Part shown: piece after piece, positions 17,091-29,119 of the stretch
Position numbering within the stretch: position 1 is the stretch's first letter
How the letters are laid out: each line of letters starts with the position of its first letter
DNA from: an uncultured Alcaligenaceae bacterium
Lineage (GTDB): Bacteria > Pseudomonadota > Gammaproteobacteria > Burkholderiales > Burkholderiaceae_B
NCBI GenBank assembly: GCA_937896225.1
Contig: CALBMZ010000163.1
Coordinates: 1 to 40,125 of the forward strand
Reading direction: 5' to 3'
Length of the DNA: 40,125 nucleotides
The notes under the pieces: model-generated
The model's input: only the letters and a program-made list of their open reading frames with translations
What the model was told of the DNA's origin: nothing
Databases searched by the model: none
Program-made: the position numbers and the translations under genes

Positions 17091-18316
17091 TGAGATTCTT
17101 CTAAACGACGAGGGCGATAGGTTTCCCAACCATGACAGCCCGGACATTGCCAGTAATAACGTTTTGCTTGAAAGCCACAAACGTGGCAAGTGTAACGATC
17201 TAGACGTTGCGAATGCTGCTTCATGACACTGCGCAGCAATACCAAATCATCTTTATTGAGCGCTCTATCGTCGATGGAGTGGTCAGGCTCGGGTGCTACC
17301 CGGTCAGCTTGTGCCAGTTCTACTTCTATCAAACTATCGAGCCCCAGCAGCGAAGGGTGCGCTCGTAAGCCATCGCGTGCAAAAAGCCATGCTGTTTCAC
17401 TATTTTGTTGTGTTCGCAACGCTTTGAAAATAACTTGAAATAAATCAAGTGAGGGGTGTAATTGGTAATGTCGTGAAAGAGTTTCAATGGCTTTGCCCGT
17501 TAAACGAGTATCGACCGTTACGAGCTGCTGTGCCATCAAACCCACATATTCAGGGGCCTGATCTAGAACGGACAAAAGATGCTGCCTTTGGGCTTCATCG
17601 TCATCTTCTAATGCTGCAAAACTGGCTCGCAACATCAACAAACGCGCACGTGAGGCTTGTGTTGAGGCACTTGGGTCGTTGTCGACAACCTCTTGAGCTT
17701 CTTGAATGGCTTGGCGGGCAACGACGAGATCTGGCGGTTTGGCCTCAAGCGCTTTTTGTGCGATTTCGCAGGAATAGTGCACGCGCTGAGGAACCAAGTC
17801 GTCAACTTGCTTACCCAATTGTTTGACTGCTTCAATTGCTCGTGACCAGTCTCGCTCTGACTCATAAATACGCACCAACGCACGTTTGGCCTGAACAGAA
17901 TAAGCGGTTGATTCAAGCTCTAAATAGGCGGCCTCAGCGCGATCAAGCATACCGGCTTTGAGATAGTCTTGCGCCAATTCATGTAGAGCGTGTTCACGTT
18001 TAGTATCGGGTAAATCGGCACGTAATAACAAGCTTTGATGCACTCGAATAGCCCGCTCGGTTTCACCACGACGACGAAACAAACTACCTAAGGCAAAGTG
18101 CAAATCAACGGTTTCGGGGTCGAGCTTGGCCACTTCCACAAACGCATCAATCGCACGATCGGGCTGTTCGTTGAGAAGAAAATTTAAACCCTTAAAGTAT
18201 GAATCAGGCAAATGACGGGTTTCAGACAAAATATGCCGGAAATCAAAGCGCGCTGCCATCCAGCCTAAAGCAAAGAGCAACGGCAAAAAAATTAACCACC
18301 AAGATTCGAAATCCAT
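17087..18316 (-). CDS. lapB: LPS assembly protein LapB (YciM)
   Basis: An inner-membrane-anchored TPR protein that in E. coli couples LPS synthesis to transport and promotes FtsH-dependent turnover of LpxC. It has one N-terminal membrane segment (about 5-20) and then a run of TPR-like helices from about residue 42. It ends with a rubredoxin-type zinc ribbon carrying two Cys pairs, CHVCG and CPGCHGW. Its length of 409 is close to E. coli LapB (389). It starts 9 bases after lapA and overlaps hldE by 4 bases, placing LPS assembly control and heptose supply in one transcript. Confidence 0.95.
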   Translation of the reverse strand: MDFESWWLIFLPLLFALGWMAARFDFRHILSETRHLPDSYFKGLNFLLNEQPDRAIDAFVEVAKLDPETVDLHFALGSLFRRRGETERAIRVHQSLLLRADLPDTKREHALHELAQDYLKAGMLDRAEAAYLELESTAYSVQAKRALVRIYESERDWSRAIEAVKQLGKQVDDLVPQRVHYSCEIAQKALEAKPPDLVVARQAIQEAQEVVDNDPSASTQASRARLLMLRASFAALEDDDEAQRQHLLSVLDQAPEYVGLMAQQLVTVDTRLTGKAIETLSRHYQLHPSLDLFQVIFKALRTQQNSETAWLFARDGLRAHPSLLGLDSLIEVELAQADRVAPEPDHSIDDRALNKDDLVLLRSVMKQHSQRLDRYTCHVCGFQAKRYYWQCPGCHGWETYRPRRLEESQ

Positions 18317-18325
18317 TTAAGGCTC

Positions 18326-18631
18326 TTATAAAGGGGTAACGCTAGCAGACGACGCTGAATGGTTAGAGGGTTTGACCACCGCCTGAATTCGATCAATATC
18401 ACGGCGCGAGCGGCTGAGTTCGCGACGACGACGTAGGGCGCTGGGCAACATCAATAAAAGCCCAAATAAAGTACCCAATACAAAGGTAACGAGCATAACA
18501 ACGATTAAAGGCACCTGCCCCATCGTTACGCCGTCAAAAAAGGTGACCTCAACAGGGTTCATGTTTCTATAGGCAAAGAACAAAACTGCCAAAAATATGA
18601 CGATACGTAATGCCCAAACGATATATTTCAT
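18326..18631 (-). CDS. lapA: LapA-family (DUF1049) membrane protein
   Basis: This roughly 101-residue protein has two predicted membrane helices (about 5-22 and 40-62) flanking an AYRNMNPVEVTFFDG loop typical of LapA/DUF1049, followed by a basic cytoplasmic tail (LRRRRELSRSRRD). In E. coli LapA partners LapB in LPS assembly. The frame starts upstream with a TTG, but the ATG at 18631 gives the usual MKYIVWALRI N-terminus. It heads the lapA-lapB-hldE-hldD unit. The 92 bases upstream to the divergent YdcF gene should hold both promoters, but no clear -35/-10 was recognised. Confidence 0.92.
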   Translation of the reverse strand: MKYIVWALRIVIFLAVLFFAYRNMNPVEVTFFDGVTMGQVPLIVVMLVTFVLGTLFGLLLMLPSALRRRRELSRSRRDIDRIQAVVKPSNHSASSASVTPL

Positions 18632-18723
18632 AGCCAACGCCCAAAATGCGTTAAAAACCTATTGTATAACCGCTTACCGCTTGCTGACGATTTTGAGTAA
18701 TGATCTGTAAACTTAAGTAGTCA

Positions 18724-19533
18724 ATGGCTTTAAATTATGGCTTGATGCTTTTTTTAACTTGGAACGTGATGTATTTAATTGATAAGCTTCTCATTTTTCT
18801 GGTTTCACCCTTAGGTACCGCCCTATTTATTGGTCTTTTAGCTTGTTTATTAGGCTTTGGTCAACGCAAACGGCTCGCTTTAACATTTGGGTTCACGGCT
18901 TGGGCTTGGCTACTGATTTGGTCTCTGCCCATGACCAGTGATAGCTTTCACAACTGGGTCTCACGTGACTACCCGGCTATTTCCATTAGCAATGTTGAAC
19001 CGGCTGATGCAATTGTGGTGCTGGGTGGAGGCCTGAGCCCTGCAGATCGAATTAACCCAGAATCTGATTTAAACCAAGCCGCAGACCGAATGGTCATGGC
19101 AGCCAAACTGTTTCACGCGGGAAAAGCCCAAAAAATATGGTTAAGTGGGGGGCGACACCCTAATTTTTTGACGTCTGAGGCGCAAGCTATGGCTGATTTT
19201 CTTTTGTTATTAGGTGTGCCTAAAACGGCTATCAGTTTAGAAGAGTTAAGCCGCAACACAAGAGAAAACGCTAAATTTACAATAGATCAACTTGAGGCTG
19301 CAGGTGTCAAAAAAGCCATTTTGGTGACCTCTGCCCTACATATGCGTCGAGCGCTTGGAAATTTTACAAATCAAACGATTATGCTCATACCCATAGCCAC
19401 AGACTATGGGGTACGCATGCAAGCTTCTATGTTGCAAAACTTTATACCCAGCACAGAGGCACTAGACCGCAGTTCACAGGCTTTTAAAGAAACAGCAGCC
19501 TGGCTGTTGCATAAGGCTATACGTATGTTGTGA
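18724..19533 (+). CDS. YdcF/DUF218-family membrane protein
   Basis: A protein of up to 269 residues with two N-terminal membrane helices (about 22-43 and 52-70) and a DUF218 domain. Motifs are DAIVVLGGG (about 95-103), KIWLSGG, SRNTRENAKF and the C-terminal LVTSALHMRRA. This matches the ElyC/SanA/YdcF family, linked in E. coli to envelope integrity and lipid-carrier metabolism, but the biochemical role is unsettled. The start is uncertain: ATG 18724 lacks a ribosome-binding site, while ATG 18769 follows GGAACG. It is convergent with the cytochrome b561 gene (37 bases apart). Confidence 0.85.
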   Translation: MALNYGLMLFLTWNVMYLIDKLLIFLVSPLGTALFIGLLACLLGFGQRKRLALTFGFTAWAWLLIWSLPMTSDSFHNWVSRDYPAISISNVEPADAIVVLGGGLSPADRINPESDLNQAADRMVMAAKLFHAGKAQKIWLSGGRHPNFLTSEAQAMADFLLLLGVPKTAISLEELSRNTRENAKFTIDQLEAAGVKKAILVTSALHMRRALGNFTNQTIMLIPIATDYGVRMQASMLQNFIPSTEALDRSSQAFKETAAWLLHKAIRML

Positions 19534-19570
19534 CGTTGTATTTTGAACGAGGTTGCTTGCACCCGTGCGC

Positions 19571-20125
19571 TCACCACATACGTTGAAACACCCCATCGCG
19601 GTCGATAAACAAGTGTTTTAAACCGCCAGCAATATGTGCAATGATGACCGCGCCTAATGCTAAGGCCAACCAACCGTGAATGTTGAAGATCTGTTTGGCC
19701 AAGTCTTCATTGACCGGTACGAACGGCATGGCGGGTAAGTTATAGCCACCGATGGTAATCAAAGCAGGATAAGCGGTGACGCCCGCCCAGCCCAGCAGCG
19801 GCACCACAATCATTAAGGTATAGAGCACAGTATGGGCTTGATGAGCTATGAATAGTAATTTAGGTGAAACGTGGCTTGGGTAAGCCGGCACCCCTGATCG
19901 TCGACGAAGCAAGATACGCAATATCAATAAAAATATAATTGAGAAGCCAAGCGCTTTATGCCACGCATAAAGGATATTGGTAAGATCGTCCCATATATTG
20001 GCTTCTGCTCGGTCAGCCATGATTAAGCCAACTATTAACAAGCCCACAATCATCACGGCCATTAGCCAATGCAGCAGACGCCAGCTTAATGGGTATTTGT
20101 CAGTTTGACGGATTTCAGGGCGCAT
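19571..20125 (-). CDS. Cytochrome b561
   Basis: A four-helix dihaem b-type cytochrome of the prokaryotic b561 family, probably a quinone-linked electron carrier in the inner membrane. Candidate haem ligands are the His in SWRLLHWLMA (about 19), the His in YAWHKALGFS, and the histidines in NIHGWLALALGAVIIAHIAGG. IAHQAHTVLYTLM lies between the helices. The frame is open to a TTG at 20164, but ATG 20125 (MRPEIRQTDKYPLSWRLLHW) matches the normal N-terminus. About 185 bases of non-coding sequence lie upstream before the fba stop, including a small TATGC/GCATA hairpin with an A-run beyond it. Confidence 0.9.
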   Translation of the reverse strand: MRPEIRQTDKYPLSWRLLHWLMAVMIVGLLIVGLIMADRAEANIWDDLTNILYAWHKALGFSIIFLLILRILLRRRSGVPAYPSHVSPKLLFIAHQAHTVLYTLMIVVPLLGWAGVTAYPALITIGGYNLPAMPFVPVNEDLAKQIFNIHGWLALALGAVIIAHIAGGLKHLFIDRDGVFQRMW

Positions 20126-20308
20126 AGTGTGTGTGAGTCTTTCAAGGAAAATTTTGATAGACAAATCATAACTTTAATCTGTTATTTACAAAACTATTCA
20201 GACCAATTCAGTCAGAAAAAAAGGGTATTGATATGCGTTAAAGCATAAGCCTAGTTGATTGGGAACCCATTAGGCTCACGCTTGTTTCACATGTCTAAAA
20301 GTATAGGT

Positions 20309-21352
20309 CTAAGTTGTCGAATAGCGATCGGCCATGGTTTCCAGCGCAATGGATTTAATTTTATGCGCATGACCAGCACAACCGAACGCTTCAAACCTAA
20401 GCTTACAAATTTCACTGGCAGCTGAGCGAGCAGCGATTAAGGCTTTACGGGGGTCAAATTCGCTGGGTTGTTGCGCAAAAAGCTGCCGCATCGCTCCCGT
20501 CATGGCTAGACGAATGTCTGTATCAATATTAATTTTGCGCACCCCATGGGCTATGCCCCGCACTATTTCCTCGACCGGCACCCCAAAAGTTTGCTTCATC
20601 TCACCGCCATATTGCCTAATGATGGCAAGCCACTCTTGTGGCACGCTTGAACTGCCGTGCATGACCAAATGTGTTTGAGGTATCTGGGCGTGTATGGCAG
20701 CAATACGATCAATGGCCAAGATATCACCAGTCGGTGGGCGGGTAAATTTATAGGCACCATGGCTGGTACCAATCGCAATAGCTAGGGCATCTACACCGGT
20801 TTTTTCAACAAAGTCTCGAGCTTGTTCTGGATCAGTCAGCATTTGCTCGTGAGTCAATATGCCTTCGGCCCCCACCCCATCTTCTTCACCCGCTTGGCCC
20901 GTTTCAAGTGACCCTAAACACCCTAATTCCCCTTCAACTGAAACCCCCACTACATGGGCCATGTCACAGACTTGCCGAGTCACGTTAACGTTATAGCCGT
21001 AACTCGCAGGTGTTTTTGCATCTGGCATAAGCGAGCCGTCCATCATGACGCTTGAAAAACCCGAACGAATAGACTGCTGACATTGTGCTGGTGAGGCGCC
21101 ATGGTCTTGATGCAGCACCACCGGTATATCAGGGTGACTTTCGATGGCAGCCAAAACCAAATGCCTCAAATAAGCCTCGCCTGCATATTTGCGAGCACCC
21201 GCCGAAGCTTGCAAAATGACGGGGCTATTCGTGGCTTGCGCCGCCATCATAATGGCTTGTACTTGCTCTAAATTATTCACATTAAAGGCGGGCACACCGT
21301 ATTGGAATTCTGCAGCATGGTCAAGTACTTGTCTAAGAGAAATTAAAGCCAT
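20309..21352 (-). CDS. fba: Fructose-bisphosphate aldolase, class II
   Basis: A zinc-dependent aldolase condensing glyceraldehyde-3-phosphate with DHAP (and, in the Calvin cycle, erythrose-4-phosphate with DHAP to sedoheptulose bisphosphate). The zinc-ligand and catalytic region [11 protein letters not shown] and the later [19 protein letters not shown] and [10 protein letters not shown] motifs are all present. The length of about 347 is that of the CbbA/CfxA type of proteobacteria. The ATG at 21352 lies one base past the gph stop, so it is the last gene of the leftward Calvin operon. The longer frame to 21385 would overlap gph and is unlikely. Confidence 0.96.
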   Translation of the reverse strand: MALISLRQVLDHAAEFQYGVPAFNVNNLEQVQAIMMAAQATNSPVILQASAGARKYAGEAYLRHLVLAAIESHPDIPVVLHQDHGASPAQCQQSIRSGFSSVMMDGSLMPDAKTPASYGYNVNVTRQVCDMAHVVGVSVEGELGCLGSLETGQAGEEDGVGAEGILTHEQMLTDPEQARDFVEKTGVDALAIAIGTSHGAYKFTRPPTGDILAIDRIAAIHAQIPQTHLVMHGSSSVPQEWLAIIRQYGGEMKQTFGVPVEEIVRGIAHGVRKINIDTDIRLAMTGAMRQLFAQQPSEFDPRKALIAARSAASEICKLRFEAFGCAGHAHKIKSIALETMADRYSTT

Positions 21353-21353
21353 T

Positions 21354-22025
21354 TTAGTGCTCCGCCAAGAGGTCAGAAAAGTCATTGATCACACAATCGG
21401 GCAAAGAACTTTCAATTGGCTCACCCATGTTGTACCCATAGGGCAACAACCAAACAGACACCCCAGCACGCTGAGCTGTTTGGGCATCAATGCTTGAATC
21501 ACCGACAAATAAAGCCCGGCTGGGTTCGATTTGCCAGGTGCCTAAACAATAATGAATAGCAGCCGGGTCTGGTTTTTTAGTGCTTAGTGTGTCACCTGAA
21601 ATGATTTTGTCAAAATACTGGGTTAAGTCATGCACACGCAATACAACTTCAGTAAAAGCGGCTTCTTTATTAGTGATCACAACCAGTTTAGTACCCTGTT
21701 TACGCAATGATTCTAAGGTCGATTTAACATGCGGGTAAAGATGACTACGGGTACCACAACGCGCTTTGTAATAGCCATTAAATGCATTTGATAAAGCGGG
21801 CCATTGCGTTTGCTGTAGAACCGAAACTAAGTCAATTGACCAAATTTTTGCTAAAGCTTGCTGCAGTAAAAATTGAGTACCGTGCCCTATCCAGAGGCGC
21901 ACGTCATCGAGGCTGACCGAAGATAAATCTGCTTCGGTCAATGTATCGTTAACGGCATCGCAGATTTCTGGGGCAGTTTCAACTAGCGTACCGTCAAGGT
22001 CAAAAAAAATAAGGTCAAATTTCAT
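21354..22025 (-). CDS. gph: Phosphoglycolate phosphatase
   Basis: A HAD-superfamily phosphatase removing phosphate from 2-phosphoglycolate, the product of RuBisCO oxygenation. Motif I is [15 protein letters not shown] (nucleophile Asp in DLDGT), motif II is [10 protein letters not shown], and motifs III/IV are KKPDP and LFVGDSSID. At 223 residues it fits Gph/CbbZ. Its ATG overlaps the tkt stop (ATGA), and fba follows after one base. Position inside the Calvin operon supports the CbbZ role over general glycolate salvage. Confidence 0.93.
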   Translation of the reverse strand: MKFDLIFFDLDGTLVETAPEICDAVNDTLTEADLSSVSLDDVRLWIGHGTQFLLQQALAKIWSIDLVSVLQQTQWPALSNAFNGYYKARCGTRSHLYPHVKSTLESLRKQGTKLVVITNKEAAFTEVVLRVHDLTQYFDKIISGDTLSTKKPDPAAIHYCLGTWQIEPSRALFVGDSSIDAQTAQRAGVSVWLLPYGYNMGEPIESSLPDCVINDFSDLLAEH

Positions 22026-24121
22026 GATGATTCCTGTGCCGCTTGAACAAGGGCCTCAACGGTGAGGCCAAAGTGCTTATACAACACGGTTGCAGGGGCT
22101 GACTCACCATAAGTGGGCATACCAAAAATTTTGCCATGACGACCCACATATTTATGCCAAAAATCGGGTTGAGCGGCCTCAATCGCTATAGCAGGCCAAT
22201 CTTTTGGTAAAACATGGTTTTGATAGGCGGTGGGTTGACGGTCAAATAGATTTGTACATGGCATAGAGACCACACGACAAGCAATACCTTGGGTCTTTAA
22301 TCGAGTAAACGCTTCAATTGCCAAGTGCGTTTCAGAGCCGGTTGCTAAGATGATGAGACGTGAATGGGTTACTGACTTTTCTTCAACTGCATAATCAGCC
22401 AATATATAGCCCCCCTTCATAGCGCCCTGCCATTGTTGCTCAACCTCTTCTTCAGAAGCTAACACCAAACGGGGCAAACTTTGCCGAGATAATGCCAAGG
22501 CTGAAGGGCCATCTTGGCGTTCAATTGCTGTGTGCCATGCCGCCCAAGTTTCCACCAAATCAGCTGGACGCCACATATCTAAGTTAGGCATCAGCCTCAA
22601 GCTAGGAACCTGCTCGATAGACTGATGGGTTGGACCATCTTCACCCAAACCAATGCTGTCGTGGGTAAAGACATGTATGACTCGAATGCGCATCAATGCA
22701 GCCATACGAATCGCATTGCGACTGTAATCACTAAATGTTAAAAAAGTACCCCCATAAGGAATCAAGCCACGATGCAAGGCAATACCATTCATGATGGCAG
22801 CCATTCCAAACTCGCGCACGCCATAAGATAGGTGATTGCCAGCTTGATCTCGCAAAGCACGCACCATATTTTTTGGATTTGTTAAATTTGAACCGGTTAA
22901 ATCAGCACTGCCACCAAACAATTCAGGTAGCTTTTCAGCCATCACATCTAGAACGCATTGGCTAGCTCGACGCGTCGCAATAGGGGTCAGCATCGCTAGG
23001 CATTGCGACCGCCGCAAAACGTCAAGTAGTGGTGTGAAATGTTGAGGCAATTGGCCACGCATGCGACGCTCAAACTCTACAGCCTGCGTCGGAAAATGAA
23101 GACGATACTGATCAAAAGTATGCTGCCAAGCCTGTCTCTGCGCATAACCTTTGTCACGACATGACCAAGCTGTTTTAATATCTGCAGGCACTTCAAAAGC
23201 GGGGTATGGCCAATTTAACGCTTGTCGGGTAGCCGCTAGCTCATCAGCACCTAAAGGTGCACCATGCACATCGTGACCGCCCGCTTTATTAGGCGCCCCT
23301 TGACCGATACGTGTGCGACAACAGATTAAAGTGGGTTTACCGTCAGTTAGATAACTTTGACTTTTTGCTTGTGAAATGGCTTGATCAATAGCCTTCATGT
23401 CATGACCATCAACTGCTTCAATCACATGCCAACCGTAAGACTTAAAGCGCATTGGTGTGTCGTCAGTGAACCAACCTGCTACATCACCATCAATTGAAAT
23501 ACCATTGTCATCGTATAAAGCAATAAGCTTTGAAAGCCTCAATGTGCCTGCTAGCGAGCACACCTCATGGCTGATACCCTCCATCAAGCATCCATCACCT
23601 AAAAACACATAGGTGTGATGATCAACAATATTGAGGGGTTGTCCTTCAATCATTTGGTTGAATTGAGCAGCAAGTTGCTTTTCAGCAAACGCCATACCGA
23701 CTGCGTTGGCCAAACCTTGACCTAGAGGGCCAGTGGTCGTTTCAACACCAGGTGTCACACCGACTTCAGGGTGACCAGGGGTTTTGCTGTGTAATTGCCT
23801 GAACTGTTTGAGGTCTTCAATACTCAGTTCATAGCCTGTTAAATGCAACAAAGCATAAATCAGCATGGAGGCATGACCATTTGATAAAACAAAACGATCA
23901 CGGTTAAACCAATTAGGCTCACGCGGGTCGTGACGCATATGATGCGCCCACAAGACATAAGCCATATCAGCCATACCCATCGGCGCACCTGGGTGGCCCG
24001 ATTTGGCTTGTTCAACGGCATCAGCTGAAAGCATTCTAATGGTGTTAGACATTCGCAAGGCCAAGCCTGATTGAATCTGTTGCGTTAACACGTTGGCAGT
24101 TGATGCATAACTAGTATTCAT
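22022..24121 (-). CDS. tkt: Transketolase
   Basis: A 699-residue thiamine diphosphate enzyme moving two-carbon units in the regenerative Calvin and pentose phosphate pathways. The N-terminal [17 protein letters not shown] and the ThDP/metal motif [13 protein letters not shown], then [12 protein letters not shown], are clear. The Pyr domain has [27 protein letters not shown] and [19 protein letters not shown]. Length and all blocks are normal. It lies 10 bases after prk and overlaps gph by 4 bases. Whether another tkt copy exists elsewhere cannot be seen. Confidence 0.98.
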   Translation of the reverse strand: MNTSYASTANVLTQQIQSGLALRMSNTIRMLSADAVEQAKSGHPGAPMGMADMAYVLWAHHMRHDPREPNWFNRDRFVLSNGHASMLIYALLHLTGYELSIEDLKQFRQLHSKTPGHPEVGVTPGVETTTGPLGQGLANAVGMAFAEKQLAAQFNQMIEGQPLNIVDHHTYVFLGDGCLMEGISHEVCSLAGTLRLSKLIALYDDNGISIDGDVAGWFTDDTPMRFKSYGWHVIEAVDGHDMKAIDQAISQAKSQSYLTDGKPTLICCRTRIGQGAPNKAGGHDVHGAPLGADELAATRQALNWPYPAFEVPADIKTAWSCRDKGYAQRQAWQHTFDQYRLHFPTQAVEFERRMRGQLPQHFTPLLDVLRRSQCLAMLTPIATRRASQCVLDVMAEKLPELFGGSADLTGSNLTNPKNMVRALRDQAGNHLSYGVREFGMAAIMNGIALHRGLIPYGGTFLTFSDYSRNAIRMAALMRIRVIHVFTHDSIGLGEDGPTHQSIEQVPSLRLMPNLDMWRPADLVETWAAWHTAIERQDGPSALALSRQSLPRLVLASEEEVEQQWQGAMKGGYILADYAVEEKSVTHSRLIILATGSETHLAIEAFTRLKTQGIACRVVSMPCTNLFDRQPTAYQNHVLPKDWPAIAIEAAQPDFWHKYVGRHGKIFGMPTYGESAPATVLYKHFGLTVEALVQAAQESS

Positions 24122-24131
24122 CTTGTGTGCT

Positions 24132-25010
24132 CTATTTTGCTATTCTGTTTCGACGCTCTATCATGCGCCAAATAAAGGGTGTGAAAATAAGTTGCATGGC
24201 TAACTCCATCTTGCCGCCAGGTACAGCAATGGTGTTGGAGCGTGACATAAAACTGCCGTCAATCATGCTTCGTAAATATTGAAAATCAATACCTTTTGGG
24301 TCAGCGAAACGAATCACGACCATGCTTTCATCAGCAGAGGGTATGTCTCGCGCAATAAAAGGGTTTGAAGTGTCAACCATCGGAACACGTTGAAAGTTAA
24401 CGTGCGTGTGTGCGAACTGTGGGCAAATATAATTGATGTAATCAGGCATACGACGCAAAATCGTGTCGGTCACGGCTTCTGTGCTGTAGCCCCGTTGGTG
24501 CTTATCTCGCCATAGCTTTTGAATCCACTCTAAGTTAATAACCGGCACGACACCAATACGAAGATCAGAGTACTTTGCAATGTTATGCTCTTCTGTCACA
24601 ACGGCCCCATGCAAGCCCTCATAGAACAACATGTCTGTACCAGTAGGTATGTCTTGCCACTCAGTAAAGGTGCCTTGTTGTTGGCCAAAGGGCTCTGCTT
24701 CTTCATCATTATGTAAGTATTTACGAACGCGACCACTACCCGTTTCACCATAGGTTTTAAACAGTGTTTCAATATCACCAAAAAGGTTGTTGTCAGGGCC
24801 AAAATGGCTAAAGTGTTTGTCACCACGTTGTTCAGCTTCGAGCAACCGCTTTTTCATTTCAACGCGATCATAACGATGAAAACTATCCCCTTCAGCAACA
24901 GCCGCTTTGACGCCTTCTCTTCTAAAAATATTAGAAAACGTTCGGGTCACCGTTGAAGTGCCCGCACCTGAAGAGCCTGTAACCGCAATGATTGGGTGAC
25001 GTTCTGACAT
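24132..25010 (-). CDS. prk: Phosphoribulokinase
   Basis: Catalyses ATP + ribulose-5-phosphate to RuBP, the committed supply of the RuBisCO substrate. The P-loop [14 protein letters not shown] is at residues 12-25. The GDSFHRYDR segment and later [10 protein letters not shown] and [17 protein letters not shown] motifs are those of the proteobacterial class I enzyme (about 290 residues), which in other species is activated by NADH. AAGGAA lies seven bases before the ATG. It sits 64 bases after fbp, with no terminator seen between. Confidence 0.97.
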   Translation of the reverse strand: MSERHPIIAVTGSSGAGTSTVTRTFSNIFRREGVKAAVAEGDSFHRYDRVEMKKRLLEAEQRGDKHFSHFGPDNNLFGDIETLFKTYGETGSGRVRKYLHNDEEAEPFGQQQGTFTEWQDIPTGTDMLFYEGLHGAVVTEEHNIAKYSDLRIGVVPVINLEWIQKLWRDKHQRGYSTEAVTDTILRRMPDYINYICPQFAHTHVNFQRVPMVDTSNPFIARDIPSADESMVVIRFADPKGIDFQYLRSMIDGSFMSRSNTIAVPGGKMELAMQLIFTPFIWRMIERRNRIAK

Positions 25011-25074
25011 GACTTGATTCCTTTTTAACGCATGTGCATCTGAATTATTTTTTTATATTAAAAAAGGTTATTGT

Positions 25075-26142
25075 TCAAAACCTAAACAGACTTCGGCTGT
25101 TAAACAACGGGTTGGTTTGTTCTACCTCATAAGGTTCGGTGTGATAACGTTCAATCCGTTCAACCTCGCTTTTTGAACCAAACACCACACCAATACGTTG
25201 ATGCAAACTGGTTGGCACAACCTCAAGCGCAGGGGTTTCTCCGGTGCTTACTCGCCCCCCGGCCTGCTCAATGATCATGCCAATTGGGTTAACTTCATAT
25301 AGCAAGCGTAAGCGCCCGGGCTTAGTAGAATCTTTATTGTCACGCGGGTACATAAACACACCACCACGCATCAAAATACGGTGAGCCTCAGCCACCATTG
25401 AAGCGATCCAGCGCATATTAAAATCTTTTTCGCGAACCCCCGATTGACCTGCTAAACATTCATCAACGTAACGCTTAATGGGTGCGCCCCAGAATCGGCT
25501 ATTTGAGGCATTAATCGCAAACTCTTGGGTCTCATTCGGTACGGTTAACGTTGGGTGTGTCAGCATGAATTCGCCCAACATCGGGTCAAGGGTAAAGGCG
25601 CAAACGCCATTACCAACCGTTAACACCAACATAGTGGTTGGGCCATACAACGCGTAACCTGCTGCAACCTGCTTGGCACCCGATTGTAAAAAGGCTGATT
25701 CAGTGATCGGGTAAGTCACATCATCAGGTGCCCGTAACACGCTAAAAATGCTTCCCACTGAAACGTTCACATCAATATTTGATGATCCGTCAAGCGGGTC
25801 AAATAATAGTAAATATTTTCCGCGTGGATATTCGCTAGGAATATCTAAAGGGTCATCCATTTCTTCTGATGCCATACCCGCTAAGTGCCCGGCCCATTGG
25901 TTCATCTGAACAAAGATACGATTGCTCAATACATCTAATTTTTTTTGCGTTTCGCCATGAACATTTAGATCAATCTCGACTGCAGTTTTTTCTAACTCAC
26001 CAAATGCAACCGTTTTTGCAATGGCTTTACAAGCTAGCGAGATGTCTAGAATCAATGCGTTAAAGTCACCACTTGCATCGGGGTAACGACGTCGCTCTTC
26101 AATTAAAAATTGTGTCAATGTTTTTTTATGTTTAAACGGCAT
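25075..26142 (-). CDS. fbp: Fructose-1,6-bisphosphatase class I
   Basis: Hydrolyses fructose-1,6-bisphosphate, and perhaps sedoheptulose-1,7-bisphosphate, in the regenerative phase. The metal and phosphate motif FDPLDGSSNIDVNVSVGSIF is intact, as are GGVFMYPRD and the C-terminal YEVNPIGMIIEQAGG. Length is about 355, normal for class I FBPase. A GTG at 26154 could start the frame, but ATG 26142 has AGGTGAG eight bases upstream. It overlaps the cbbY stop by 11 bases, pointing to co-translation. Confidence 0.96.
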   Translation of the reverse strand: MPFKHKKTLTQFLIEERRRYPDASGDFNALILDISLACKAIAKTVAFGELEKTAVEIDLNVHGETQKKLDVLSNRIFVQMNQWAGHLAGMASEEMDDPLDIPSEYPRGKYLLLFDPLDGSSNIDVNVSVGSIFSVLRAPDDVTYPITESAFLQSGAKQVAAGYALYGPTTMLVLTVGNGVCAFTLDPMLGEFMLTHPTLTVPNETQEFAINASNSRFWGAPIKRYVDECLAGQSGVREKDFNMRWIASMVAEAHRILMRGGVFMYPRDNKDSTKPGRLRLLYEVNPIGMIIEQAGGRVSTGETPALEVVPTSLHQRIGVVFGSKSEVERIERYHTEPYEVEQTNPLFNSRSLFRF

Positions 26143-26887
26143 GCGGTGTCTCACCTGAATGTAAGGCGCGAATATCTGCCAAATGAATATGGGCTAAATT
26201 TGGTAAAACACATAAAGCCCCAACAAATTTTTGATGTTCGGTAAATGCGTTGGGCGTCACAATCGTTTTGAGCCCTGAGGCTCGCGCTGCTTTGAGTCCA
26301 TTTTCTGAATCTTCAAACGCGATACAGTTTGCAACAGGCAAGCCTAAACCGGCTAGTGTTTGCAGATAAACCTGAGGGTTTGGTTTTTTATGGGGTGCGG
26401 TTGAGCCGTCTTCTATCAACCTAAAACGAAGTCGCCAATCGGTACCCAGTTGTTTGCGCATCAACGCAGCAATATTGGCAGGAGAAGTTGTGGTTGCAAT
26501 AGCCATTTGCAAACCTGCTTGGCTGGCCTCTTCAATCAGATCAAGCATACCTGGCCGAAACTCTACATATCCATCTCGCACACGTTGTTCATAAGCGGCG
26601 GTTTTCAATTCATGAATTCGGTTAATGGTATCTTCCAGTGCACCACCCGACAAACTTTGAACATCTGGGTTTTGTTGTTGCCAAAAATGTCGTATGCGTT
26701 CTTTACCGCCTGAAACCTCCAGAAGCTCTCTGTACTCATCAACTGACCAATGCCAATCAAGGTCGCAAGATTTAAACGCCTCGTTAAACGCTTTAAGGTG
26801 TGACATTTCGGTGTCGGCAAGTGTGCCATCTACGTCAAAAATAAGCGCCTCTAAGGGTGCGGGGGAAATGGGGTTAGCTTGACTCAT
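26132..26887 (-). CDS. cbbY: CbbY-type HAD phosphatase (XuBP phosphatase)
   Basis: A HAD hydrolase with motif I IFDVDGTLADTE, TTTSPANIAAL as motif II, KKPNPQVYL and FEDSENGLKAARASGL. CbbY of red-type RuBisCO operons dephosphorylates xylulose-1,5-bisphosphate, a misfire inhibitor released from RuBisCO by CbbX. The frame extends far upstream (to 27046), but that part is A/T-rich and not family-like. ATG 26887 with GGGAG eight bases upstream gives the standard start and leaves a 267-bp divergent promoter region. It is the first gene of the leftward operon cbbY-fbp-prk-tkt-gph-fba. Confidence 0.93.
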   Translation of the reverse strand: MSQANPISPAPLEALIFDVDGTLADTEMSHLKAFNEAFKSCDLDWHWSVDEYRELLEVSGGKERIRHFWQQQNPDVQSLSGGALEDTINRIHELKTAAYEQRVRDGYVEFRPGMLDLIEEASQAGLQMAIATTTSPANIAALMRKQLGTDWRLRFRLIEDGSTAPHKKPNPQVYLQTLAGLGLPVANCIAFEDSENGLKAARASGLKTIVTPNAFTEHQKFVGALCVLPNLAHIHLADIRALHSGETPHAV

Positions 26888-28627
<1,740 letters not shown>

Positions 28628-28655
28628 TGCCTAAAACTTATTAAGGAGAAAAATT

Positions 28656-29090
28656 ATGATGACCAATCTCGGCGGTCGCGTCACACAAGGCCAATTTTCA
28701 TTTCTACCCGACCTAACTGATGAACAAATCACTGCACAAGTAAAGTATGCACTAGACAAGGAATGGTCACTTGGTATTGAATATACCGACGACCCTCACC
28801 CACGCAACACATATTGGGAAATGTTTGGTAACCCAATGTTTGATTTGAAGGATCCAGCAGGAATTTTGATGGAAATCAATAACTGCCGCAAAACTTATCC
28901 TAATCACTACATTCGTGTCACGGCTTTCAGTGCTGTGAGAGGTGTAGAGAGCGTGACGATGAGCTACATAGTGAACAGGCCAAAAACCGAACCTGGCTTT
29001 CACCTTGAGCGTCACGAAATCGATGGTCGCACGATGCGTTACACGATTCATTCCTATGCAACTGACAAACCTGAGGGCGAACGTTATTAA
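28656..29090 (+). CDS. cbbS: RuBisCO small subunit, red type
   Basis: This 144-residue small subunit has [16 protein letters not shown] at the start, [24 protein letters not shown] in the middle, and a long C-terminal extension ending [17 protein letters not shown]. That extension forms the beta-hairpin that lines the central channel and aids assembly in red-type (IC/ID) enzymes. The first eight residues before the usual RxTQG start are extra. It begins 28 bases after cbbL with AAGGAG upstream. Confidence 0.97.
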   Translation: MMTNLGGRVTQGQFSFLPDLTDEQITAQVKYALDKEWSLGIEYTDDPHPRNTYWEMFGNPMFDLKDPAGILMEINNCRKTYPNHYIRVTAFSAVRGVESVTMSYIVNRPKTEPGFHLERHEIDGRTMRYTIHSYATDKPEGERY

Positions 29091-29119
29091 ACAAACCTGA
29101 CTGACTAAGGATTTTAACT

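Noticed and set aside
20214-20247. Terminator of the fba operon
   Set aside because: The TATGC/GCATA stem is only 5 bp and the T-run lies about nine bases away. A wider AGCCTA/TAGGCT pairing is also possible. Neither is convincing.
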